A stretch of 64,000 bases of DNA from Streptomyces sp. NBC_01498 (GTDB lineage: Bacteria; Actinomycetota; Actinomycetes; Streptomycetales; Streptomycetaceae). Location: positions 3,162,001-3,226,000 of the forward strand of contig NZ_CP109598.1 of assembly GCF_036327775.1 (NCBI RefSeq), read 5' to 3'. Below the pieces are notes generated by a model. The model saw only the letters and a program-made list of their open reading frames with translations, was not told where the DNA came from and made no database searches. A program made the translations under genes and the position numbers. Below, in pieces: positions 8,480 to 16,652 of this stretch; the stretch's first letter is position 1; every line of letters begins with the position of its first letter.

Positions 8480-9036
8480 GACGAGGCATCCTGCTGTACG
8501 GGCCGCCAGCGGCAGGCAAGGACACGATCACGGCAGCACTGTCCGAACTGGACGAGCGGTACGTGCCGTTCACCCGACTGAAGATCGGGACCGGGAAGAC
8601 TCGGGGCTACCGAATGGGTACACCGGAGCAGCTGGCCGCCTTGGAAGCACGCGGCGAGGTCATCTACCGCAACGACCGGTACGGCAACGTCTACGTCGTC
8701 GACCGCCCCGGCCTCGACGAGGCCATGGAGGGCGGCAAGACTCCTGTCGTCCACCTCGGCCAGATGGCGGGGATGGACCAGGTGACAGCCCTCTTCCCGG
8801 CGCACTGGGTGCGCGTCCTGCTGTGGTGCTCCGAGGAGACCACCGCCCGGCGCTCACCGCAGCGGGGGGACACGGACACGGCGGCTCGGCTGGCGGCGTG
8901 GGACGCCACTCGGGCCGACCTCGTGAATCATCCACAGGCTCACTGGGAGTTGCGCGTGGACACGAATGTGACGGCGCCTCGTGAGGCCGCACACAAAATC
9001 GACGACATCGTCTGCGCCACGTCACCTCGTTCCTGA
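8476..9036 (+). CDS. Guanylate kinase-like P-loop kinase
   Basis: A 186-residue protein starting at a GTG that overlaps the previous stop by two bases. It opens with the P-loop GPPAAGKDT. A stretch rich in R/Y/G (RGYRMGTPEQL...IYRNDRYGN) resembles the nucleotide-binding part of guanylate kinases, and the C-terminal lid-like helix carries ARRSPQRGD. Likely a nucleotide or small-metabolite kinase acting with the HTH/P-loop protein. It is convergent with a dehydrogenase gene 38 bases away. The precise substrate is unknown. Confidence 0.72.
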   Translation: MRRGILLYGPPAAGKDTITAALSELDERYVPFTRLKIGTGKTRGYRMGTPEQLAALEARGEVIYRNDRYGNVYVVDRPGLDEAMEGGKTPVVHLGQMAGMDQVTALFPAHWVRVLLWCSEETTARRSPQRGDTDTAARLAAWDATRADLVNHPQAHWELRVDTNVTAPREAAHKIDDIVCATSPRS

Positions 9037-9073
9037 CGGCCAGGAGAGTAGCGAACTGACGCACGCTCGCCGC

Positions 9074-9931
9074 TCAACTCGAGCTGTTCAGGTCACCTTC
9101 GACGCGCAAGGCTTCCAGCGCCTCGGCGATGCCCAGGCGCGCGTCTCTGCTGCCGTCCCATCGGGCGAGTGTGGCGGCAGCGGCGCGCATGAGTTCGTCG
9201 GTCAACCCGACATCGCTGAGCAGAGCCGCCGCGTCCTCAAGCTCCGGGCCCCAACGCCAGGCGCGGGCAACGGTCTTGGGGATGTAGTCGGTCTCCACGA
9301 GGTAGCTGCGGGTGCGCTTGGCCGCGATCTCCAGTAGCTCGTCCGCGACACCGTACGAGTCCGCGGCCCCGTACGCGACGGCGGCCAGCACGCGGGAGAC
9401 CTTCTGGTAGCTGGAGTATGCGAGCTTGAGTGCGGAGGCTTTGCCGATGCTGTCGCCCAGGACGTGGGGTCGCACGTCGGTGCCGGCGAAGAGTTCGGCG
9501 ATCCGGTCTGCCTGTTTGCCGGGGCCGGACAGATAGAGCGTCGGGTACTTGCCGCCTACCGGAGGCGATCCGACCACGGCGGCGTCGACGACCAGCATCG
9601 GGGCCAAGCGGTCGGCGATGCGCTGCACGCGCGTCGGCGAGACGGCGTTCGCTTCAACATAGATCACGCCCGCGCTGGCCATACCGAGCTCGGCCACCTG
9701 CGCGGCAGTCTCCTCCGCTGCGGCGGGAGGGCATAGAGAGAGCAGCACGTCGGAGCGGGAGACGAGCTCGGCCAGCGCCTCGGCTTCGAGACCCGCGTGC
9801 CCGGCCCGGCGGCGGGTTGTGTCGCTGCGTCCGTCAGGACACCACAGGACGATGTGGCCGCGGGAGCGCAGCTGGGCGCCGAAGGCTGATCCCATGCTGC
9901 CGGGGTGAAACAGCCCGATGGTGTGCGTCAT
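9074..9931 (-). CDS. NAD(P)-dependent beta-hydroxyacid dehydrogenase-like protein
   Basis: A 285-residue protein of the 3-hydroxyisobutyrate/6-phosphogluconate dehydrogenase superfamily. The N-terminal Rossmann signature is IGLFHPGSMGSA. The middle holds VDAAVVGSPPVGG (substrate loop) and the region corresponding to the catalytic lysine is SIGKASALKLAYSSYQK. The C-terminal half is helical, as in the family. It overlaps the preceding HAD gene by 4 bases (ATGA), so the two are translationally coupled. Substrate unknown; the coupling to a phosphatase and nearby kinases suggests a pathway on a phosphorylated metabolite (inference). Confidence 0.82.
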   Translation of the reverse strand: MTHTIGLFHPGSMGSAFGAQLRSRGHIVLWCPDGRSDTTRRRAGHAGLEAEALAELVSRSDVLLSLCPPAAAEETAAQVAELGMASAGVIYVEANAVSPTRVQRIADRLAPMLVVDAAVVGSPPVGGKYPTLYLSGPGKQADRIAELFAGTDVRPHVLGDSIGKASALKLAYSSYQKVSRVLAAVAYGAADSYGVADELLEIAAKRTRSYLVETDYIPKTVARAWRWGPELEDAAALLSDVGLTDELMRAAAATLARWDGSRDARLGIAEALEALRVEGDLNSSS

Positions 9932-10602
9932 GTCGTGGTCCTCGTGTTGCCGGCGGAATGCTGAAGCAGCAGGTCGATGGCAGCACGTGCATGCGGCACC
10001 GTGTGGTCCGCCCCGGAATCGTCCAGCGGCCAGGAACGGTCGTTGCCGATCCAGATGGTGCTCAGCCCCGCGGAGCGTCCGCCGCCGATGTCGTTCACGG
10101 GGTTGTCACCGACCATCCAGCCGCCGTCGCCCAGCACGGCGCCACAGCGGGCCGCCGCCAGGGCGAAGTGGCGGATCTGCGGTTTGCGCGCGTGGGCCTC
10201 ATCGGAGACGAAGACGCCATGCACGCGCTCGGCGATCCCGGTGGCCTGCAGCTTGGTGCGCTGGATTTCCACTGCACCGTTGGTCGCCACTCCCACCCGC
10301 CAGCCAGCCGCACGCAGCTCGTCCAAGCCGTCGAGGACCTCGGCCTGGCACGACACCAAGGCCGCGATATCGGTGTAGTACGCGCGCCACAATTCCGTGG
10401 TCGAGATAGGCAGCCGATAGCGGGTGCGGATCATGTCGAAGGTGGACGGATAGGCCCGGTCGGCCACCATGTCCAGGACGTGCGACTGCTCCTCGTCTTC
10501 CAGACCGTGCCGGGTGGCGAACTTGGCAACCCAGTCAGCAAGCGCTCCCCTTCGGTCCACGAGGGTGTTGTCGAGGTCGAAGAGAACGAAGAGGCGCTGC
10601 AC
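9928..10602 (-). CDS. HAD-family hydrolase
   Basis: A 224-residue haloacid dehalogenase-like phosphatase. Motif I is LFDLDNTLVD near the N-terminus, motif II the VGVATNGA strand, the motif III lysine comes before PQIRHFALA, and motif IV is MVGDNPVNDIGGG. The helical cap sits between motifs I and II, so it is a subfamily I enzyme acting on a small phosphorylated molecule. First gene of a two-gene minus-strand operon with the dehydrogenase. Confidence 0.88.
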   Translation of the reverse strand: MQRLFVLFDLDNTLVDRRGALADWVAKFATRHGLEDEEQSHVLDMVADRAYPSTFDMIRTRYRLPISTTELWRAYYTDIAALVSCQAEVLDGLDELRAAGWRVGVATNGAVEIQRTKLQATGIAERVHGVFVSDEAHARKPQIRHFALAAARCGAVLGDGGWMVGDNPVNDIGGGRSAGLSTIWIGNDRSWPLDDSGADHTVPHARAAIDLLLQHSAGNTRTTT

Positions 10603-10786
10603 ATCTCGCAGCCTAATGCGCGGCGGTCAGCTCTCGCGGAGAGCGAAACGGTCCGCGGCCCGGGCGGAGCTCTGATGCGGCAGGACGACGGTGGGGACCA
10701 TACAGTCAGGATCTGGGGTGGCTGGCTGTACCGCCCATACCTCGGCAACGGGTACCTCTCACCGCACCACTGCTGCGGTCGCGTCC

Positions 10787-11644
10787 ATGGCGGTCTCGGT
10801 CTCCGCGGGGGGGCTGTCGACCTACGCGTACAGCCGGTTGACGAGGTTCTTGATCGCGTCGAGCGGTCTCTCCAAGTGGGGCTGCTTCCGGACACGATGG
10901 TGCGCAAGCGCCGATCCGTGGGGGCCAGGACAGACCGCGGCACGTGGGTGCGGATCGAGCGGCGCCTGCTCGACAAGATCTCCGAGCAGGGGTGGAACGG
11001 GACGGAAAGTGCCGCCCGTCTGAAGGGCATTGCCCAGCCCGAATGGCACGGATGTGTGGTCTGGCGGGCCACGGACGCGCCGGTGACGTGGCGAGCCGAC
11101 GAAACGGAGCTCCTGCCAGGGGCTCCTGTCGGAAACGCCATCCTGAGTGAAGCCCCGGAGCTGTCAGATGACTGGTGGGAGGCGTTGAACGCGTCGTTGG
11201 ACGCGCTGGCGGCCCAGAGCACGAGCCGGGTTGCCACACCGGACACCGGCACCATCACCCAGGCCCTCGTCGCCGAGTCCGTCCGAGGTGTTTTTCTCCG
11301 GCGATCTCGATACGACCATTGAACAGTGGGTGCCGGCTCACGCGGACCTGAACTGGGCCAACATGACCGCTCCGGCGTTCAGTCTCTTCGACTAGGAGGA
11401 CTGGGGTAACGCGCCGCTGGGGCTGGACTCGGCCTCGCTGTGGGCGAGTTCCCTCGCTGTCCCGGTTCTGGCCGATCGCGTATGGCACGAGCGCCGGTCC
11501 GACTTCGAGAGCCGGGACGGCAAGTTGATGACGATGTTCGCCTGCTCGAAGATCCTCGGGCCGTAGGCACACCCGGAAGACCCTCGGCTGGAACCCGCCC
11601 GGCGCATGGCCGAACAGATCATCACGGAGCTTCAGACCGGCTGA
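10787..11644 (+). pseudogene. Broken APH-family phosphotransferase gene
   Basis: Read across frames, this is an aminoglycoside-phosphotransferase-fold protein of about 285 residues. The middle part (TWVRIERRLLDKISEQGWNG) is in one frame. Near 11285 the sense jumps to another frame, giving the kinase loop HADLNWANMTAP and the metal motif region SLFD-stop-EDWG. Lesions: a probable indel in a run of seven G's near 10810 (the N-terminus MAVSVSAG is in a different frame), the frameshift near 11285, a TAG at 11393-11395 exactly between D and E of the D-x-E/D motif region, and a second TAG at 11564-11566. It cannot make a working enzyme. It lies beside the kinase/phosphatase cluster and a dead transposase. 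Confidence 0.7.
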
Positions 11645-11739
11645 TCGTGTGAACGGTCTCGCAGGAGACTCCGGTATTCCTGGACCGTTCGTTCCTCGAC
11701 CTCGCCGACCAGGGCGCCGACGAGTTCGCCCAGATGGTG

Positions 11740-12496
11740 GCGAGGGCTCTGTTCTGTTTGAGGCGGCCGAGGCATCGTTCGATGACGCTGCGGCGCTGAT
11801 AGGCGGTGCGGTCGAGGCGGCAGAGGCTTTCACCGCGCCGGCGTCGGCCGTTGATCTGGTCGATGCGTTCCGGGATCGTGCAGGCGATGCCACGTCTGCG
11901 CAGGTAGGCGCGGATCTTCCGGGATGAGTACTCCTTGTCTGCCGTCACCCGCCGTGGCCGGGTCCGGGGTCTGCCCGGGCCCGGCCGGGCCACCCGGATG
12001 CGGTTCATGACCGGCTCGAACTGGGTGCGGTCGTTGGTGTTGCCGCCGGTCAGGGTGAAGGCGAGGGGCTAGCCCCGGCCGTCGCGGGCAAGGTGGATCT
12101 TGGCGGTCAGCCCGCCCCGTGACCGGCCGAGCGCCTCACCCTCCCAGAGCCCCCTTTTCGGGCCCCGGCCGCGTGCTGATGAGCCCGCACCGTCGTGGAG
12201 TCGACACAGACAAGGCTCCAGTCCACCTCCCCGACAGCGTCCGAGTGCTGCTGGACGTGCGCCAGAAGCCGGTTCCACGTGCCGTCGGCCGACCAGCGGC
12301 GGAACCGTTCGTACACCGTCTTCCACGGACCGTAGCGCTCCGGAAGATCCCGCCAGGCCGCCCCGGTCGACAGCTTCCACAGAATGCCGTTCACCACCTG
12401 ACGACGGTCACGGACAGGACGCCCCATCCGCGACCTCGGCAACAACGGCTCCACCACAACCCACGCCTCATCAGTCAACTCATGACGTCTGACCAC
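11740..12496 (-). pseudogene. IS5-family transposase, disrupted
   Basis: Begins at a GTG at 12496 with the usual N-terminal region (ELTDEAWVVVEPLLP, WRDLPERYGPWKTVYERF). The first DDE aspartate is in VCVDSTTVRAH. The sense then passes to a second frame (ALGRSRGGLTAKIHLA), a shift many IS5 members make by programmed frameshifting. It next meets a TAG at 12069-12071 where DGRGRPL would be expected. The second aspartate (TADKEYSS) and the glutamate (VIERCLGRLK) follow, and similarity ends at NRALAT near 11740. The stop and the C-terminal truncation mark it as dead. Confidence 0.75.
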
Positions 12497-12535
12497 GACT
12501 TACCAACGACCAACACACTTTGCGGACACGCCCTA
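11740..12535 (-). mobile_element. Degenerate IS5-family (IS427-like) insertion sequence
   Basis: A transposase-bearing element on the minus strand. The intact-looking right end is near 12507-12535 (CGACCAACACACTTTGCGGACACGCCC on the plus strand, about 10 bases upstream of the transposase start). The left end is missing: transposase similarity stops near 11740, inside the C-terminus, and no matching inverted repeat is visible. Truncation there, an internal stop and frame changes mean it is immobile. Confidence 0.65.
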
Positions 12536-12558
12536 GCCCCGGTCGGCGTGCCAACGTC

Positions 12559-12598
12559 GGGGCTTGCGAAGGGGCTTGCGAAGGGGCTTGCGAAGGGG
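12559..12598. repeat. 12-bp tandem repeat
   Basis: Three perfect copies of GGGGCTTGCGAA (12559-12594) plus a partial fourth, between the IS end and the HNH endonuclease gene. Confidence 0.8.
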
Positions 12599-12684
12599 AT
12601 GTCCTCGAAGTCCTCGGATCGGGGGGACGGTGTCCAGTGGGGGAAGGAGCCCCTCGCCCCACCCCCTGTCCGTACCATCCCCCC

Positions 12685-13581
12685 ATGGATTGGCTGGGGC
12701 GGGTCGCCGGGTTGAGGCAGTGGAGTCGGGGTGGGGTGCGGGCGCCGCACAAGCCGTTGTTGCTGTTGTACGCGCTGGGGCGGTTTCAGGGGGACGCCGA
12801 AGGGGAGTTGCGGTACACCGCCGTGGAAGGGGACTTGAAGCGGTTGCTGGCGGAGTACGGTCCTACGCGGCCGACCACGCCCGCGTATCCGTTTCATCAT
12901 CTGGTCAACGACGAGGTGTGGGAGGTGCGTACCGACCGGGGGCCCGGGAGTCCCGGGAGTGGGGTCGGGGAGTTGCGGGCCGGTGGGGCCGTCGGGCGGC
13001 TGGCGCCCGGGTTGCGGGCGGCGTTGCGGCGTGAGCCCTCGCTGCTGGGGCGCATGGCGCGGGTGCTGCTGGATCTGCACTTTCCGCCCTCGCTCCACCA
13101 GGACCTGTGCGAAGCGGTAGGCCTGGAGCTGGAGTTGGCGGAGACGGGCTCCCCCGCCGCGCCCGGGCGGCGTCAACGCGATCGGCGGATGCGGGAGTTG
13201 GTGCTGACCGCCTACGAGTACCAGTGCACCTTCTGTGGCTACGACGGCATGATCGATACCGTGTCGGTGGGGCTGGAGGCCGCGCACGTACGGTGGTGGG
13301 CGTACGACGGGCCCGACGACGTCGACAACGGGCTGTGTCTGTGCTCCCTGCATCACAAGCTGTTCGACAGGGGTGTCCTCGGCATAGGTGACGGTCACCG
13401 CATCCTGGTCTCCCAGCGCTTCGTCGGCCGCAGCCCCGCCGCCCGTGACCATGTCACGGCGCTCGCCGGGCGTCGGCTCATCGGGCCCCAGCCGGGCGTC
13501 GCGCCCGTCGCGGCGGCGCACCGTACCTGGCACACCACACAGGTGTTCAGAGGGTCGCCACGCCACAGCGCCGTGCTCTGA
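12685..13581 (+). CDS. HNH endonuclease, phosphorothioate-DNA-sensing McrA type
   Basis: A 298-residue protein starting MDWLGRVAGLRQW. The N-terminal half carries APHKPLLLLYALGRF and a YPFHHL-VNDEVWEV block, as in the sulfur-binding domains of Streptomyces McrA-like enzymes. The C-terminal half is a zinc-type HNH nuclease: CTFCGYDG, AAHVRWW, DNGLCLCSLHHKLFD. Length and order fit the SprMcrA-like group, which cuts DNA bearing phosphorothioate (Dnd) modification; methylation sensing is a possible alternative. It would act as a type IV restriction barrier. It is intact although everything to its left is decayed, and it is convergent with the NACHT gene 20 bases away. The frame extends upstream, but coding character begins at this ATG. 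Confidence 0.85.
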   Translation: MDWLGRVAGLRQWSRGGVRAPHKPLLLLYALGRFQGDAEGELRYTAVEGDLKRLLAEYGPTRPTTPAYPFHHLVNDEVWEVRTDRGPGSPGSGVGELRAGGAVGRLAPGLRAALRREPSLLGRMARVLLDLHFPPSLHQDLCEAVGLELELAETGSPAAPGRRQRDRRMRELVLTAYEYQCTFCGYDGMIDTVSVGLEAAHVRWWAYDGPDDVDNGLCLCSLHHKLFDRGVLGIGDGHRILVSQRFVGRSPAARDHVTALAGRRLIGPQPGVAPVAAAHRTWHTTQVFRGSPRHSAVL

Positions 13582-13601
13582 CAGGGGTGTTGGGCAGGGG
13601 T

Positions 13602-16457
13602 CTAGAGGCGTACCACCTCCATGGACGAGGGGAGGGCGGCGGTGCCGGAGACGACCGCGTCCTGGGGGAGGTGGATCTGACGCAGCGTCGGGATCTTCGC
13701 CAGCGGGGTCACGTCGAGTTGGGACAGCGGGGCCTCGATGGTGAGGGAGTGCAGTTGTGAGAACTCGTCGACCCAGGTCAGCGACTCGCCGATGGGGGTG
13801 GTCAGCCAGAGGTGGGTGACCCGTCCTTTCCGGCACCCGTTGAGGAGGTCGGGGACGGTGAACTCGCCGGCGATCTTGAGGCGGGCGCGTCCGCCGTAGC
13901 TGCTGAGCGCGTGCAGTTCGGGCAGGTTGGACACCGGGAAGTAGAGGTTGTCCTCGCGGAGATGGGCGATGACGTCCTGGCCGAACGTGTCGGTGTCGAA
14001 CTGGCTCCAGGCGCGCACCAGTTCTTCTCGGACCCGCAGATCGTGGTGGTCGCGGTAGCGGGCGAGGACGTCGATCGCCGCGTCGGTGGCGATGCGGGTG
14101 GCGACGAGGACCGTGAAGTACGCCTCGTCGTCCGCCTGTTGGTCGGCCGGCCGCCGCTCCTCCTCCGACACCGCCTCAGGCATCTCCTCGAAGGCCGCCT
14201 CAAACGCTGCGTCGAACGCCGCCTCGAACGCCGCTTCGGGCGCCTTCCCCCCGGGGGATCCCCCGGAAGATCCCTCGGACGAATCTTCGGACGAATCTTC
14301 GGACGATCCATCGGACAAACCCCCGGGCAGGCCCTCGGGCTCCTCGGCCTGTTCCTCTTCGGGGTGTTCCTCCTCGGCCGCCCTCTCCGACGGGCCCGGC
14401 AGCAGGTCCAGCACCACCGGGCCGACCTCGATCAGTGCGCGGGCCTGGTCCGCCGAGCGGGGCGGGATCAGGGCGCCGGCGCGCTGCTGGACCTCGGCGC
14501 GGACCTCGGGGTCCAGTTCCGTGGCGTGTTCCAGGCAGGCCGCCGCCAGGAGATGCAGACGGTTCATGCCGTGGGCCGACACGTTGTCCCGCCGGATGAG
14601 GCCGGTCAGCAGACGGGTGCGTTCGGTCGGCCGGGAGTGGGCGACCGCCATTCTGATGACGTCCTCCCACTGGTCCAGGTGCGCGTTGGCGATGAGGAAG
14701 TCGAAGTCGAGGCCCTCCACGGCCGCCTTGGCACCGAGGTAGTCCTGGAAGGTCCGGTGGATGAAGTCCATGGAGTGCACGCTCGGTTCGCGCAGCAGTC
14801 CGCTGCGGATGAGGAGGTGCCGGTAGATCTCCTCCGCCGTGCCCTGTTCGGCCACTTTCGGCATGGTGGGCAGGGTCTGGGCGAGCAGGTCGACGGCGTC
14901 GGCGCGGTCCATCTCGGAACGGCCGTTGCGGATCATCCAGTAGGCCAGTTTCTGGATGAGCTGAATGTGGTGGGCCTCGCCGATGCGGATCGATCCGGGT
15001 TTGTAGACGCCGCGTTCACGGTCGCGCCGGAAGAGGAGCATGGAGAGCGCCGCGTCGTAGATCTCCTTGCGGCCCTCCGGCAGATAGCCCCGGCGGTCCT
15101 GATGGAGCGCGCAGATCAGACCGCACATCAGCGGGTTGGTGGCGAGCCTGCCGAGATCCTGTTTGGCGCGCACGGCACGTAACAGCTCGCGCGCGTACTG
15201 GTCGCTGATACCGGCCGCCTTGTGCCAGCGGTTCACGAAGTCGGCGATGTTGTCCCGGCTCATGGGCGCGAGGTCCGCCTCGGCGAAGTCGTCGCCGCTC
15301 AGCCAGTGTTCCCGTACGGCCGACGGGCGGGAGGTGACCAGCCACCGGTTCCTCGGGTAGGCGCTGATCAGCTCCTGGAGCCAGCGGCGGGCGTCGTTGC
15401 GGTCGTCCTCCGGGATCTCGTCGATCCCGTCGATGAGGATCAGCCCCCGGCCGGCCCTCAGTACGCGGTCGAACCAGCCCGCGGGCTGGAGCGCGGCGAT
15501 CGGGCAGTCCACCGCGGACAGGAACTCGTCGGGGGCCGGGAGGGCCGCGCCGCCCCTCGTGAGCGTGCGCAGGGGCAGCACGAAGGGCACCAGGCCGTAG
15601 AGGTCCAGCTGATCCTTCTGGGTGGTGGAGACGGCCAGCCACTGGACGAGGGTGGTCTTGCCGGAGCCGGCCACGCCGCGCAGCAGTACGCGGTTGTGCC
15701 CGGCCAGCACCTGGTCGGCCGACAGGCGGGTCGGAATGGTCCCGGTCGCGTCGCCGACCACGTCGAGGCTGAGATAGGCGACGTCGAGACGCCAGTTCTG
15801 GAGGCCGTGGGAGAGTTCGAGGCCGAAGATGCTCAGCTTGCCGTGCTTGTCGGTGATGTAGCGGGCGTACCGCTCCTCGAAGGGACCGTCGGCCGGAGAC
15901 GGGTGGCGGGTGATGAGCCGGTCGATCTTGCGCGTCAACTCCTCGATGCCGCGGCTCTGTTCGAGAAGGGTGCGAGGGACGAAGGTCGACCTCTGGGTGA
16001 AGAAGTTCAGGATGTGCAGGCAGGCGGTGTCCAGCACGCTCGCGTGGAGGTCGACGGCGTCGGCCGACAGGCCCATCACGGCCGTGCTGCTCATCGATCG
16101 CAGATGCCGGGCCAGTTCCATGTGCCCGAGGTTCACCGCTTGGACGTCGTCCATGTCGAGCGTGCCCATGACCCGCAGCGAGGAGGTGACGGCGTTGGTG
16201 ACGGCGCACACCTCGAAGGCGGACAGCCGTTCTTCCGTGCCCGTCGCCTGGAGGGCCCGCTGGACGAGTTCCTCGGCTATCCGGTGCAGGGCGTTGTCGG
16301 ACAGCGTCCGCTGCTCGCCCCGGAAGGAGACCAGCCGGGACACGCGGACGGGCTCGTCCACGAGTCCCGCCCCCGGTCCCCCGTTCAGAAAGAGCTTCCT
16401 GATCAACGGGCCCACGACGCTGGACGCGAGGCGCGCCCCGATGACACCGGGTTCCAT
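13602..16457 (-). CDS. NACHT-domain NTPase (NLR-like)
   Basis: A 951-residue STAND-class protein. Residues 1-200 are a helical N-terminal domain like those of bacterial NACHT proteins. The NACHT NTPase has Walker A GVAGSGKTTL (261-270) and Walker B GLILIDGIDEIPE (338-350), then a sensor-like LVTSRPSA and winged-helix/helical parts with YLPEGRKEIYDAALSM. An Asp/Glu/Ser/Gly-rich linker with repeated AAFEAAF units lies about two thirds along, followed by a C-terminal region with short leucine-rich, repeat-like strands (PTLRQIHLPQD). Related bacterial NLRs sense phage and trigger abortive responses; none of this is shown for this gene. It is probably transcribed alone: a terminator separates it from the upstream TPR gene. 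Confidence 0.88.
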   Translation of the reverse strand: MEPGVIGARLASSVVGPLIRKLFLNGGPGAGLVDEPVRVSRLVSFRGEQRTLSDNALHRIAEELVQRALQATGTEERLSAFEVCAVTNAVTSSLRVMGTLDMDDVQAVNLGHMELARHLRSMSSTAVMGLSADAVDLHASVLDTACLHILNFFTQRSTFVPRTLLEQSRGIEELTRKIDRLITRHPSPADGPFEERYARYITDKHGKLSIFGLELSHGLQNWRLDVAYLSLDVVGDATGTIPTRLSADQVLAGHNRVLLRGVAGSGKTTLVQWLAVSTTQKDQLDLYGLVPFVLPLRTLTRGGAALPAPDEFLSAVDCPIAALQPAGWFDRVLRAGRGLILIDGIDEIPEDDRNDARRWLQELISAYPRNRWLVTSRPSAVREHWLSGDDFAEADLAPMSRDNIADFVNRWHKAAGISDQYARELLRAVRAKQDLGRLATNPLMCGLICALHQDRRGYLPEGRKEIYDAALSMLLFRRDRERGVYKPGSIRIGEAHHIQLIQKLAYWMIRNGRSEMDRADAVDLLAQTLPTMPKVAEQGTAEEIYRHLLIRSGLLREPSVHSMDFIHRTFQDYLGAKAAVEGLDFDFLIANAHLDQWEDVIRMAVAHSRPTERTRLLTGLIRRDNVSAHGMNRLHLLAAACLEHATELDPEVRAEVQQRAGALIPPRSADQARALIEVGPVVLDLLPGPSERAAEEEHPEEEQAEEPEGLPGGLSDGSSEDSSEDSSEGSSGGSPGGKAPEAAFEAAFDAAFEAAFEEMPEAVSEEERRPADQQADDEAYFTVLVATRIATDAAIDVLARYRDHHDLRVREELVRAWSQFDTDTFGQDVIAHLREDNLYFPVSNLPELHALSSYGGRARLKIAGEFTVPDLLNGCRKGRVTHLWLTTPIGESLTWVDEFSQLHSLTIEAPLSQLDVTPLAKIPTLRQIHLPQDAVVSGTAALPSSMEVVRL

Positions 16458-16511
16458 CTGTTCTCCGATGTGGTGACTCGCGGCACCGTCCGCCGCCCGG
16501 GGCGCAAGGAT

Positions 16512-16547
16512 ATGACGAAAAGGTCATCTCCTGTCACCCTGTGTATA
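16512..16547 (-). promoter_or_regulatory. Probable NACHT promoter/operator
   Basis: On the minus strand a TATACA (-10-like, 16547-16542) lies about 85 bases before the NACHT start. Just downstream is the inverted repeat ATGAC-N6-GTCAT (16512-16527), which could bind a repressor. No clear -35 box is visible. Confidence 0.35.
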
Positions 16548-16617
16548 AAGTCAGTGCCACACTCCTCTTCGGGGTCGTTGGGTTCTGGGCCGCCGGGCTC
16601 GGGATGAAGGGCTTCCG

Positions 16618-16644
16618 GGCCGCCGGGGGTTTCCCCCGGCGGCC
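16618..16644 (-). terminator. Terminator after the Hsp90-TPR operon
   Basis: Perfect 12-bp stem GGCCGCCGGGGG / CCCCCGGCGGCC with a TTT loop, 8 bases downstream of the TPR gene's stop. It implies that the NACHT gene is not simply the last gene of this operon. Confidence 0.75.
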
Positions 16645-16652
16645 GGTGGGTG

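Noticed and set aside
11649..11927. Plus-strand 92-residue open frame over the transposase end
   Set aside because: Mostly antisense to the transposase; only its first part has coding-like composition.
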